64,000 bases of DNA. It comes from Pseudomonadota bacterium (GTDB lineage: Bacteria > Pseudomonadota > Alphaproteobacteria > Rhodobacterales > Rhodobacteraceae). Position 1 is the stretch's first letter; every line of letters begins with the position of its first letter. Shown here one piece after another: positions 27,143 through 35,141 of the stretch. The stretch spans positions 1-64,000 of the forward strand of contig JAIUPC010000009.1 in assembly GCA_020161655.1 (NCBI GenBank), given 5' to 3'. The position numbers and the translations under genes are program-made. Under the pieces are notes generated by a model. The model worked only from the letters and a program-made list of their open reading frames with translations. It did no database searches and was not told the origin of the DNA.

Positions 27143-28035
27143 CAGCGCTGCCCCCGCTGTGTCGGGTCCATCACTTCGCGCAGCGCGTCGCCGACGAGGT
27201 TGAAGGCCAGGGCCAGGACCAGGATCGCAGCGCCGGGAATGAAAACCAGCCAGGGCGCGGACTGAAAGTAGGTCTGGTTCTCGAAGATGATGTTGCCCCA
27301 GCTCGCCGTGGGTGGCTGCACGCCGATGCCGAGATAGGAAAGCGTGGCCTCCAGAAGCACGGTGGTGGAAATCCCGAGCGTGGCCCAGACGATGATCGTC
27401 GGCCAGAGATGCGGCAGAAGGTGATGCCAGAGGATGCGCAGGCTCGATGCGCCAAGGGTGCGTTCGGCGGCGATGAAGTCGCGTTCAGCCAGCGCCGTGG
27501 TTTCGGTATAGACGATACGGGCGGTCTGGACCCAGTTCACCAGCGCAATCACCAGCGCCACGATCCAGAGCGAGGGCCGAAAGATTGCGGCAAGGCAGAT
27601 GGCGAGCAAAAGCGCCGGAAAGGCCATCATCAGATCGGTGAAGCGCATGAGGACCGTTCCGACCCAGCCCCGAAGCCAGCCGGCGGTCAGCCCGACGAGC
27701 GTGCCGACGCCCACCGCGATGCCATTGGCGATGATGCCGATCAGAAGCGACGTGCGTGCGCCGTAGAGAAGGCGCGAATAAAGGTCGCGGCCAAGAAGAT
27801 CGGTGCCAAGAAGCCAGGGCCCGCCCGGCGGCATCGGCGCGCCTTCAAGGGTGAGGCCGTCGAAATTCTGCTGGTCCGGCGGATAGGTCGCAAGCCAGGG
27901 CGCCGCGATGGCGGCACCGACGACCAGCGCGATCAGCACCAGCCCCAGAAGCGCCAATGGCCGGCGCAGAAGCCGCGTCAGCGCGCCGCGCTCGGCAGGT
28001 GCGCTCGCGGCTATCACAAAGGGGGCGCCGCTCAT
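27142..28035 (-). CDS. ABC transporter permease, DppC-like
   Basis: 297 residues with the DppC architecture: a first helix after a polar N-terminus (LLRRPLALLGLVLIALVVGAAIAAPWLA), the conserved GTDLLGRDLYSRLLYGARTSL segment, four more helices, and the EAA loop FIAAERTLGASSLRILWHHLLPH. It pairs with the DppB-like permease. Its start overlaps the ANTAR regulator stop (ATGA at 28032-28035), so regulator and transporter genes are translationally linked. Confidence 0.93.
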   Translation of the reverse strand: MSGAPFVIAASAPAERGALTRLLRRPLALLGLVLIALVVGAAIAAPWLATYPPDQQNFDGLTLEGAPMPPGGPWLLGTDLLGRDLYSRLLYGARTSLLIGIIANGIAVGVGTLVGLTAGWLRGWVGTVLMRFTDLMMAFPALLLAICLAAIFRPSLWIVALVIALVNWVQTARIVYTETTALAERDFIAAERTLGASSLRILWHHLLPHLWPTIIVWATLGISTTVLLEATLSYLGIGVQPPTASWGNIIFENQTYFQSAPWLVFIPGAAILVLALAFNLVGDALREVMDPTQRGQR

Positions 28036-28628
28036 TGCCCGGCCCCCTTGCGGGTGGGGCCGGGGAACTTGGCCAGCACTCGTTCGGCGGCGGCCTCGAA
28101 GCTTTCCTGCCGGTCGGTGGCAAGGCGACGCAGCCGGGCAAAGGCTTCGTCATCGCTCAAGCCCTGGGCCACCAGTGCCATCACCGCCCGGACCACGGTT
28201 TCGCGCCCCGCCAGCCGGTCGCGCAACTGGTCGATCTCGGCGGCCATGCGGTGCTGCGCGTCAAAGCCCGCCCGCGCGATCAGCAGGGCGGAATAGACGC
28301 CGCTGTCCCCCACCGGCTTCAGGAGTTGCGCATGTGCGCCCCGCGCCAGAGACCATTCGATGCGGCCCGGTGCCTCGGACCCGATCAGCCCGATCAGCGG
28401 CATCGGGCTGGCGCCGTCGCCCCAGGGAAACTGCCCGTCAAAGCCCATGTCGACATCGAAGAAGAGGAAATCCGCGCCAAGGTCGGGCGGAAGCTCCGGC
28501 CAATAGGCCTCGGTCATCAACCCGATGGCGGTCAGTTGCCGCGTCAGCGCGGCCACGGTGGCATGGGGGCGGTGCAGGATCGCGGCGCGCGCGCCAGCGA
28601 GATCAAGGATGCGCAAGCCCCGTTTCAT
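28032..28628 (-). CDS. AmiR-like ANTAR-domain transcription antiterminator
   Basis: 198 residues, matching AmiR of Pseudomonas aeruginosa (196). Residues ~1-120 form a pseudo-receiver domain (ILDLAGARAAIL, FLFFDVDMGF, LIGLIGSE), a helical linker follows (AAEIDQLRDRLAGRE), and the C-terminal ~50 residues are an ANTAR domain (VVRAVMALVAQGLSDDEAFARLRRLATDRQ). ANTAR proteins bind paired RNA hairpins and stop premature termination. AmiR is normally held silent by AmiC until an amide binds AmiC. The ATG at 28628 overlaps the amiC-like stop (ATGA). Its probable target is the leader hairpin at 29718-29753. Confidence 0.88.
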   Translation of the reverse strand: MKRGLRILDLAGARAAILHRPHATVAALTRQLTAIGLMTEAYWPELPPDLGADFLFFDVDMGFDGQFPWGDGASPMPLIGLIGSEAPGRIEWSLARGAHAQLLKPVGDSGVYSALLIARAGFDAQHRMAAEIDQLRDRLAGRETVVRAVMALVAQGLSDDEAFARLRRLATDRQESFEAAAERVLAKFPGPTRKGAGQ

Positions 28629-29683
28629 CTGATGACCCGGAAGGAGGGCCGGGCTTCGGGCAGGCGGTCCGGCCGGGTCAGATAGGGGTCGCCCATCACC
28701 GCCGGGCGGCGGTGGAGAACGTGGAAAGCGCCGCCGCAAACCTCGGCGATCAGCACCGGCAGCGTGGTGTGGTGGGTCGCGGGGTCGATCGGCCCGGCCC
28801 CGGCATCGCGCGCCAGAAGTTCCGCCAAGGGCAGGTCTTCGCCGCCCGGATGGCGGTGAAAGAGCCGCGCCATTTCCATGATGGCGGCATGGGCGGCGGC
28901 CTCATGCGAATTGCCGAACCCGCCCGACTGCCCCGGGTCGCGGAAATAGGGGCCCGCCGCCACCAGCCCTTCCGAGGTTGCGCCCATCAGCGGCAGTTCG
29001 CTTTCCGTGAGGTTGCAAGAAAGGATCGGCAGGCCCGGCAGCCGCGCCGCCATCTCGGCGACGAAGGCATATTGCGACGGGCCGATCAGCGAGTTCAGCA
29101 CGTAATCGGGCCGCAGGACGGCGATTTCATCGACCATGCCGGTCACGTCGACCGCGCCGAGGGGCAGGTGCCTTTCGCCGGTGATCTCGCCGCCGGCGGT
29201 GGTGATGACCTCGCGCGCAAGGCGGTTGATCTCCCATCCCCAGATGTAGTTCGAGGCCAGAAGATGCACCCGCCGCCCATGGCGCGGCATCGCCCAATCG
29301 AGAAGCGGCAAGAGGTGCTGGTTCGGGCAGGCATGCATGTAGACGACGTGGTCCGAAGCCTCGAAGCCTTCGTAAGGCAGCGCGTACCAGAGCGTCGCGC
29401 CAGCGCGTTCAAGGACCGGCAGCACCTCTTTCCGGCTCCAGGAGGTGACGCAGCCGAGCACATGCCGGGCGCGGCTTGCCGTCAGGATATCCTGGCAAAG
29501 CGGCGCATAAAGGTCGATCTTCCCCTCGGGATCGCGTTCCACCGGCACCAGCCGCACCGAGATGTCGGGATCGGCATTGACCGCATCAATCGCGGCGTAG
29601 GCGCCCATCAGGTTTGACCGCGCAATCGCCTGATACCCGCCGGAGCGCGATTGCAGGATGCCGATTTCGACTGTCCGCTTCAT
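28625..29683 (-). CDS. AmiC-like amide sensor / negative regulator (periplasmic-binding fold, cytoplasmic)
   Basis: 352 residues beginning MKRTVEIGILQSRSGGYQAIA, a type I periplasmic-binding fold (Peripla_BP_5/AmiC family). It has no signal peptide, as expected for AmiC, which works in the cytoplasm by sequestering AmiR. Family-like segments: VLGCVTSWSRKEVLPVLE, LASNYIWGWEINR, and VLNSLIGPSQYAFVAEMAA. The ATG at 29683 was chosen because AGGGA sits 8 nt upstream; earlier in-frame ATGs fall on or ahead of that site. It is the first gene of the seven-gene amide operon. The recognised ligand cannot be read from sequence. Confidence 0.87.
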   Translation of the reverse strand: MKRTVEIGILQSRSGGYQAIARSNLMGAYAAIDAVNADPDISVRLVPVERDPEGKIDLYAPLCQDILTASRARHVLGCVTSWSRKEVLPVLERAGATLWYALPYEGFEASDHVVYMHACPNQHLLPLLDWAMPRHGRRVHLLASNYIWGWEINRLAREVITTAGGEITGERHLPLGAVDVTGMVDEIAVLRPDYVLNSLIGPSQYAFVAEMAARLPGLPILSCNLTESELPLMGATSEGLVAAGPYFRDPGQSGGFGNSHEAAAHAAIMEMARLFHRHPGGEDLPLAELLARDAGAGPIDPATHHTTLPVLIAEVCGGAFHVLHRRPAVMGDPYLTRPDRLPEARPSFRVIR

Positions 29684-29713
29684 ATCCATTTCCCTGTGCG
29701 ATCCTATGTGAAC

Positions 29714-29753
29714 GACAAAGGCCCCTCCCTGCGAAAAGCAGATGAGGGGCCTT
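29714..29753 (-). terminator. leader terminator/attenuator hairpin upstream of the amiC-like gene
   Basis: On the minus strand AAGGCCCCTC pairs with GAGGGGCCTT (10 bp, 29744-29753 with 29718-29727), with a smaller CTGC/GCAG helix at its apex, followed by a short T-rich run (TTTGTCGTT). It lies ~35 bp before the amiC-like ATG and after a possible promoter (TTGACC at 29808-29813, weak -10 at 29785-29790), where an ANTAR-controlled attenuator would be expected. Two smaller dyads precede it (near 29776-29790 and 29764-29774). I could not find a clean pair of hexaloop hairpins. Confidence 0.6.
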
Positions 29754-29886
29754 GATGCCGTGCGATGATCGCTATGTGTCCGCCACACTGCGTCGGGATT
29801 CGCCTTCGGTCAAGCGCGGAGTCGCATCGGCCCGAACCTGACCGCCGGAATGAACCGATCGGCGGGTGGCGTCGGCCCCGCCGCCG

Positions 29887-30936
29887 TCAGGCTGGAATCA
29901 CCAGCAAGTCGCGGCCGGAAAAGCTCAGCTCCACTTCGGTTCCCATCACCGGCGGCGGCGTGTCGGGGGCGTTGAACGTGTCGAAGTCAACGACCATGCC
30001 GCCAAGATCGGCGCGAAGCCGGATCACCGAGCCAAGGAAATGCACCTCGGCGATGCGCCCGGTGACAACCGTTTCGTTCCCCGGCTGGCGGCCAAGGGCG
30101 ATGGCCTCGGGCCGGGCGGCAAGCGTTACCTTGCCCTTGGGCAGCGGCTTGCCGAGGTCGACGGGGGTTCCGGCGATCCGGGCGATGCCCTTTTCGGCGT
30201 CGATGACCTCGGCCTCCATCAGGTTGAGGGTGCCGACGAAGCCGGCGACAAAGCGGGTCGCGGGCTTGTTGTAGATCTCGAAGGGCGCGCCAACCTGATC
30301 GGCGATACCCTGATGCATGACGACGATCCGGTCAGAGATCGACAGTGCCTCTTCCTGGTCATGGGTCACGAAGATCGTGGTGATGCCAAGCTTCTGCTGG
30401 ATCGCCCGGATTTCTGTCCTGAGCGAGACGCGGACCTTGGCGTCGAGGGCGGAGAGCGGCTCATCAAGAAGCAGGACGCGGGGTTTCGGCGCCAGCGCGC
30501 GGGCCAGCGCCACGCGCTGCTGCTGGCCACCGGAAAGCTGGAACGGATAGCGCCCGCCAAGATCGGGCAGGCCGATGAGCGCCAGCATTTCGGCCACGCG
30601 GGCCTCGCGGCCGGCCTTGGGGATGCCGGCGACCTTCAGCCCGAAGCCCACGTTGTCGGCCACCGTCAGGTTCGGGAAAAGCGCATAGGCCTGAAACATC
30701 ATGCCGACGTTGCGCCGGCTGGTCTTGAGGCCGATGACATCCTGCCCGTCGATCTGGATCGAGCCGGCGGTCGGCGTCTCGAACCCCGCGACCATGCGCA
30801 GGACGGTCGTCTTGCCGCAGCCCGAAGGGCCGAGGAGCGAGATGAATTCCCCCTTGGCGACGGAGAGATTGAAATCCTTCACCACGCGATTGGCGCCGAA
30901 GGATTTTTCCAGGTGGGAGATTTCGAGGAAGCTCAT
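29887..30936 (-). CDS. PotA/FbpC-like ABC transporter ATP-binding protein
   Basis: 349 residues: ABC domain with Walker A GPSGCGKTT, Q-loop MMFQAYALFPNLTV, signature LSGGQQQR, Walker B VLLLDEPLSALD and switch His in VTHDQEEAL. A TOBE regulatory domain from ~280 (VTLAARPEAIALG) marks the spermidine/putrescine/iron/maltose type. It energises the two permeases upstream. It overlaps the preceding permease stop (ATGA) and closes the four-gene operon ~200 bp before the amiC-like gene. Confidence 0.93.
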   Translation of the reverse strand: MSFLEISHLEKSFGANRVVKDFNLSVAKGEFISLLGPSGCGKTTVLRMVAGFETPTAGSIQIDGQDVIGLKTSRRNVGMMFQAYALFPNLTVADNVGFGLKVAGIPKAGREARVAEMLALIGLPDLGGRYPFQLSGGQQQRVALARALAPKPRVLLLDEPLSALDAKVRVSLRTEIRAIQQKLGITTIFVTHDQEEALSISDRIVVMHQGIADQVGAPFEIYNKPATRFVAGFVGTLNLMEAEVIDAEKGIARIAGTPVDLGKPLPKGKVTLAARPEAIALGRQPGNETVVTGRIAEVHFLGSVIRLRADLGGMVVDFDTFNAPDTPPPVMGTEVELSFSGRDLLVIPA

Positions 30937-31736
30937 CGTGCGGCGGCTTTCGTGTGTTTGGAGAGGCGGTTTGTCAGCTGGATCAGGCCCATGCAGGCCC
31001 AGGTGATGGCGAAGGAAATCACCGAGAGGGCGAAGGGTTCATAGGGCTTGTTGGCGCCGATCCGTTGCAGGTAGGGCCCAAAGGCGGGCCGGTCGAGAAG
31101 GGCGGCAAGGGTAAACTCGCCGATGACGATGGCGAAGGTCAGGAAGGCACCCGACATGACCGCGACAAGGACGTTGGGCAGGATCACCCGACCAAGGATC
31201 GTCGCCCAGCCCGCGCCAAGGCTCTGCGCCGCTTCCGTCAGCGTACCCACGTCGATGGTCCTAAGGCCGGTATCGACGGCACGGTACATGTAAGGCAGCG
31301 CCAGCGTGGTGTAGCCGAAGGCGAGCAGCAGGTTGGTGCCCATCACGCTGCCGGTCAGCGGAAGCCAGCTTGAGGTGTTGTAAAGCCGGATATAGCCGAA
31401 GACGATGACGATGGCCGGGATCACCAGCGGCAGGAGGGTGACGAATTCGACGTAGGGCCGCGCCCAGGGCATCCTGAGCCGCACCCAGAAGGCGGTCGGC
31501 ACCACGATCAGAATGCCCATGATGATGGTGACCAGGGCCATGGCGACCGAATAGCTGAAGGTTGCCTGGAACTCCGGGTCGCCGATGATCTTGGCGTAGG
31601 CGTCGAAGGAATAGACCCCGCGCCGGGCCTTGAGCGAAAACTCGGTCAGCCCGAGAAGCGGCAGCGCGAAATAACTCAGCCCGAAGAGAAGGACGATCCA
31701 GCCGGTGATGCGGGCATAAAGGCTCATTTCAGCCAC
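30933..31736 (-). CDS. ABC transporter permease, PotC-like
   Basis: 267 residues with six membrane helices and the BPD_transp_1 EAA motif (EAAQSLGAGWATILGRVILPNVLVA). It starts inside the end of the other permease gene (13-nt overlap) and is the second permease of the operon. The short N-terminus and motif resemble PotC/FbpB-half permeases for polyamines, iron or 2-aminoethylphosphonate. Confidence 0.9.
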   Translation of the reverse strand: MAEMSLYARITGWIVLLFGLSYFALPLLGLTEFSLKARRGVYSFDAYAKIIGDPEFQATFSYSVAMALVTIIMGILIVVPTAFWVRLRMPWARPYVEFVTLLPLVIPAIVIVFGYIRLYNTSSWLPLTGSVMGTNLLLAFGYTTLALPYMYRAVDTGLRTIDVGTLTEAAQSLGAGWATILGRVILPNVLVAVMSGAFLTFAIVIGEFTLAALLDRPAFGPYLQRIGANKPYEPFALSVISFAITWACMGLIQLTNRLSKHTKAAAR

Positions 31737-32626
31737 CTCTCGGCGCGGATGCGGAGCCAGATGTAAAGGACATTGGCGATGGCGGTGATGACGATCATGC
31801 CGAAGGCCATGGCGTAGCCGAGGTTGGGGTTGCCAAGGACGTCACCCCGGATCTGCGCGAAAAGCTGGATCGGCACGATGTTCAGCGCCGAACCGGTCAG
31901 CGCGATGGCGGTGGCGACGGCGCCGAAGGCATTGGCGAAGAGAAGCGCGAAGGTGCCGAGGAGCGATGGGAAGAGGATCGGCAGCGCGACCATGCGCCAA
32001 TACTGGGCTGAGGTCGCGCCCAGAACCTCCGCCGCCTCGCGCCATTCCTTGCGCAGACCTTCCAGCGCCGGGGTGATGATGAGGATCATCAGCGGGATCT
32101 GGAAGAAGAGGTAGGTGACGGTCAGGCCCCAGAAGCTGAGGATGCTGAAGCCGAGATCGCGTTGCAGGACAATGCCGAAGTTGTTGCGCAGAAAGACCGT
32201 GACAAGTCCCACTGGCCCGAAGGTGGCGAGGAAGGCGAAGGCCAGGGGGACGCCGGCGAAGTTTGAGGCGACGCCCGAAAAGGTCATCAGCGGTGCCTTG
32301 ATCCAGTGCGGCACGGCGCCGAAAGTCACGGCGGCGGCCATGCCGAAGCCGATCAGGCAGCCGAGTGCCGCCGAAGCCACGGAAATCTTGACCGAAATCC
32401 AGTAGCTTGACGGGATGGTGCCGGTGTTGAGGTCTTTCAGGTTCTGCAGCGTGAAGGTGCCGCTGCGATCCTGAAACGCGCCGATGACGATATGGATCGT
32501 CGGCAGGATCAGGAACAGCGTGACGAAGATGATGAAGGGCAAAAGCCCCAGCCACGTCAGCGGCAGGCGCCGGTGGATCGGTGCCGAACTCATTCTGGAA
32601 GCATCCCCGTTCGTGTTCTTTTTCAT
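31724..32626 (-). CDS. ABC transporter permease, PotB-like
   Basis: 300 residues: cytoplasmic N-terminus, six membrane helices, EAA loop EAAEVLGATSAQYWRMVALPILFPSLLG. It resembles PotB-class permeases. Two starts are possible (32626, or MSSAPIH at 32593); 32626 was kept because GGGG lies 6 nt before it. It is separated from the binding-protein gene by a strong hairpin, which may lower its expression relative to that gene. Confidence 0.88.
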   Translation of the reverse strand: MKKNTNGDASRMSSAPIHRRLPLTWLGLLPFIIFVTLFLILPTIHIVIGAFQDRSGTFTLQNLKDLNTGTIPSSYWISVKISVASAALGCLIGFGMAAAVTFGAVPHWIKAPLMTFSGVASNFAGVPLAFAFLATFGPVGLVTVFLRNNFGIVLQRDLGFSILSFWGLTVTYLFFQIPLMILIITPALEGLRKEWREAAEVLGATSAQYWRMVALPILFPSLLGTFALLFANAFGAVATAIALTGSALNIVPIQLFAQIRGDVLGNPNLGYAMAFGMIVITAIANVLYIWLRIRAERWLK

Positions 32627-32632
32627 TGCGAA

Positions 32633-32659
32633 CCCCGGCCCGATGGAATCGGGCCGGGG
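32633..32659 (-). repeat. 12-bp hairpin between binding-protein and permease genes
   Basis: CCCCGGCCCGAT and ATCGGGCCGGGG form a perfect stem with a 3-nt loop, 20 bp after the binding-protein stop. There is no U-run in the minus direction, so it more likely stabilises the upstream mRNA or acts as a leaky attenuator. Confidence 0.75.
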
Positions 32660-32678
32660 CCGGTGTCTTCAGACCAGA

Positions 32679-33782
32679 TTACTGGACGTTGGCGCCGACG
32701 ACGGCATCCCAGCCGCCGGTGACGGCGGCCTTGTTGGCGTTGACCTCATCCAGCGTCGGAAAGTAAGCGGCCTCATAGGAGGCTGCCGGCGGCAGTTTCT
32801 CCATCGCCCCCGCGTCGAGCTTGCCCGCCGCCGACATCGCGTTGAAGCGCGCCGGGTGGCAGTAGCCCTTCAGCCAGAGGTTCTGGCCTTCGTCCGAATA
32901 GAGGTATTCCATCCAGAGCTTCGCCGCGTTCGGGTGCGGTGCATAGGCCGAGATGCCCTGCACGTAGACGCCGGCAAGGACGCCGGTCTTCGGCACGACG
33001 ATCTCCACCGGCGGGTTGCCGGCAAGTTCGTCCGCCCAGGCGAGCGCATTGTAGTCCCAGGCAATGACGATCGGGGTCGCGCCCTGGGCAATGGTGCCGG
33101 CCTTGCCGATGACCGGGACGAAGTTGCCCGCCTTGTTCACCCCGGCGAAGTACTCAAGCCCGGCCTTGCCGGCGGCTTCACCCGAGGCGGCGCCCGTCGA
33201 AAGGCCTGCCGCCAGAACACCGAGAATCGCCTGGTTCGAGGCGCGCGGATCGCCGGCAAGGGCGACCTGGCCCGCATATTCCGGCTTCGCGAGGTCCGCC
33301 CAGTCGGTCGGCGTGTTGGGCACGAGGTCCTTGTTCACGATGAACGACATCACGCCGTAGTAGTCGCCGTACCAGTAGCCCTCGGCATCCTTGATGCTGT
33401 CGGGGATCTCGTCCCAGGTCGAGACCTTGTAGGGCTGGAGGAGACCCTCCTCCTTCATCGACGGGCCGAAGGCGAGGCCAACGTCCACGACGTCCGGTGC
33501 CTGCGGACCCTTGTTGTCCTTGTTGGCCTTTACGGCCTCGACCTCATCGGCCGAACCGGCGTCGGGGTTCAGCTCATTGACCTGGATTTCCGGGTACTTG
33601 GCCTTGAAGCCCTCGATCACCGCGCCGTAGCCGCACCAGCTGTGCGGCAGCGCGATGGTGGTCAGCATGCCTTCGGCCTTGGCCGCGGCTTCAAGGTCGG
33701 CCATCGCATCGGCGCGCACCATGGCGGTCGACGACAAGAGCGCCGCGACCGAGACCGCGAAAGTAAGTTTGTTTTTGTACAT
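32679..33782 (-). CDS. PotD/AfuA-like extracellular solute-binding protein
   Basis: 367 residues with a Sec signal peptide (KLTFAVSVAALLSSTAMVRA). The mature part has the type II binding fold of the spermidine/putrescine/Fe(III)/2-aminoethylphosphonate group: IVIAWDYNAL, GISAYAPHPNAAKLWMEYLYSDEGQ, GYWYGDYYGVMSFIVNKD. The ligand cannot be assigned; the Tyr pair expected for Fe(III) binders is not obvious. First gene of the SBP-permease-permease-ATPase operon. GGGGAG lies 11 nt before the ATG, and an inverted-repeat operator candidate is ~90 bp upstream. Confidence 0.9.
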   Translation of the reverse strand: MYKNKLTFAVSVAALLSSTAMVRADAMADLEAAAKAEGMLTTIALPHSWCGYGAVIEGFKAKYPEIQVNELNPDAGSADEVEAVKANKDNKGPQAPDVVDVGLAFGPSMKEEGLLQPYKVSTWDEIPDSIKDAEGYWYGDYYGVMSFIVNKDLVPNTPTDWADLAKPEYAGQVALAGDPRASNQAILGVLAAGLSTGAASGEAAGKAGLEYFAGVNKAGNFVPVIGKAGTIAQGATPIVIAWDYNALAWADELAGNPPVEIVVPKTGVLAGVYVQGISAYAPHPNAAKLWMEYLYSDEGQNLWLKGYCHPARFNAMSAAGKLDAGAMEKLPPAASYEAAYFPTLDEVNANKAAVTGGWDAVVGANVQ

Positions 33783-33873
33783 GCGAGATTTTCTCCCCTT
33801 GGAAGGTCTGATCCGTTGTGGACACAGGACCGCTTTACGCCCGCCGCGTAACAGAACTGCGACGCGTAAATCG

Positions 33874-33907
33874 TTGCCAGCTAACCCCGAATTTGTCCGG
33901 CTGGCAA
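33874..33907. promoter_or_regulatory. inverted repeat in the promoter region of the PotABCD-like operon
   Basis: TTGCCAGC and GCTGGCAA form a perfect 8-bp dyad with an 18-bp spacer, 92-125 bp upstream of the binding-protein ATG. The geometry suits a dimeric repressor or activator site. A GTTACA direct repeat (33915-33920 and 33926-33931) lies just beyond, partly inside the ycaQ stop. Confidence 0.4.
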
Positions 33908-33926
33908 TGGCGATGTTACAAATCTG

Positions 33927-35141
33927 TTACACGATCATCGGTTGCCGACGCCAGCCATCGGCGAAGATGACGGTACTGCAACCAGCGAATGTGGAAAGCC
34001 TCTCCAACTCAGCCATAAGACGCTCCTCCCGGCCATTGGAGAGGGGAACGCCAGCCTCCGGCCAGAAGGCCGCGACGTTGAGCGCGCCCTCGGCCCGGCG
34101 CGCCCGCATGTCGATCCGGCCGATCATGCGGTCGCCCTCCATGACGGGAAAGACGTAGTAGCCATAGGTCCGCTGCGGCTCGGGGACGAAGACCTCGATC
34201 CGGTAGTAAAAGCCGAAAAGCCGCTCGGCCCGGTTGCGGTCGCGGAGTGCGGGGTCGAAGGGCGACAGGATGCGCACGCGGCCCGATGGCGCGGGCAGGG
34301 CTTCGGCTTCCGCGATGGTTCCGGGCCGGGCAAAGACGCGGCGCGCACTGCCATCGGAAAGCGTCAGGTCGATCTCCTCGATCTCACCCGCCGCAAGCGC
34401 TGCCGCGCACCAGGCCTTGGCGTCTTCGGGCCGTATCAGCGCCCAGAAGGCGGCAAGCTCACCCGAGGTGGCGAAGCCGAGACGGTCGAGTGCGGCGCCG
34501 CAGGCCCAGGCGACCAACCCCTCCTCGGAGGGTGCCGGCAGGGCGTGGGTGTCGGGCAGGACACGCTCCGTCAGGTCGTAGAATTTGGCGAAGTTGCGCC
34601 GGTGGCAGACCGAAAGCCGCCCCGTCCGCCAGAGATATTCGAGCGCGGTCTTCGACGGATGCCATTCCCACCAGCCACCCTTGCTGCGCGCCTCATCCGT
34701 GCCGACATCGCCCGTGCCGACGGCACCGCCCGCCCGGACGTGGGCCAGCACATCCTCGACCTTGTCGTGGAAGGCGCTGCCCTGCCAGTCCGACCAGCGC
34801 GCCTTCAGCCGTTCGGCATCGCGGGCGAAGCGGCGCTTCCAGTAGGGAAAGAACTCGGACGGTATGACCGCCGCGTCATGGGTCCAGTGTTCGAAGAGCG
34901 TCCGGTCGCGTTCGAGATGGGGCTTCAGGTGCTTTGGCCTGTAGCTTTGCCGCCGCGACCAGAGGATCATGTGATGGGCGCGTTCGACCGTGTTGATGCT
35001 GTCGACCTGAACGAAGCCAAGGCGGCGGATCAGGGCCAGAAGATCGTCGCCCTTGGCGGGGCCGGTCGGCGGTTCCAGAAGCGCGTGGCGGTCAAGGAAC
35101 AATCGCCGCGCCGCGCTGTTGGTCAGGGTCGGGCGGGTCAT
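33927..35141 (-). CDS. YcaQ/AlkX-family DNA glycosylase (winged-helix, DUF1006)
   Basis: 404 residues, family length ~400. The N-terminal region has LIRRLGFVQVDSINTVERAHHMILWSR; its Q-V-D triplet matches the catalytic QxD motif of E. coli YcaQ. Three winged-helix segments follow and the C-terminus has YYVFPVMEGDRMIGRIDMRARR. YcaQ-like enzymes excise alkylated bases and unhook interstrand crosslinks. Its ATG overlaps the dipeptidase stop (ATGA), so it ends the opp-dipeptidase operon, an unusual partnership for a DNA repair enzyme. Confidence 0.87.
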   Translation of the reverse strand: MTRPTLTNSAARRLFLDRHALLEPPTGPAKGDDLLALIRRLGFVQVDSINTVERAHHMILWSRRQSYRPKHLKPHLERDRTLFEHWTHDAAVIPSEFFPYWKRRFARDAERLKARWSDWQGSAFHDKVEDVLAHVRAGGAVGTGDVGTDEARSKGGWWEWHPSKTALEYLWRTGRLSVCHRRNFAKFYDLTERVLPDTHALPAPSEEGLVAWACGAALDRLGFATSGELAAFWALIRPEDAKAWCAAALAAGEIEEIDLTLSDGSARRVFARPGTIAEAEALPAPSGRVRILSPFDPALRDRNRAERLFGFYYRIEVFVPEPQRTYGYYVFPVMEGDRMIGRIDMRARRAEGALNVAAFWPEAGVPLSNGREERLMAELERLSTFAGCSTVIFADGWRRQPMIV

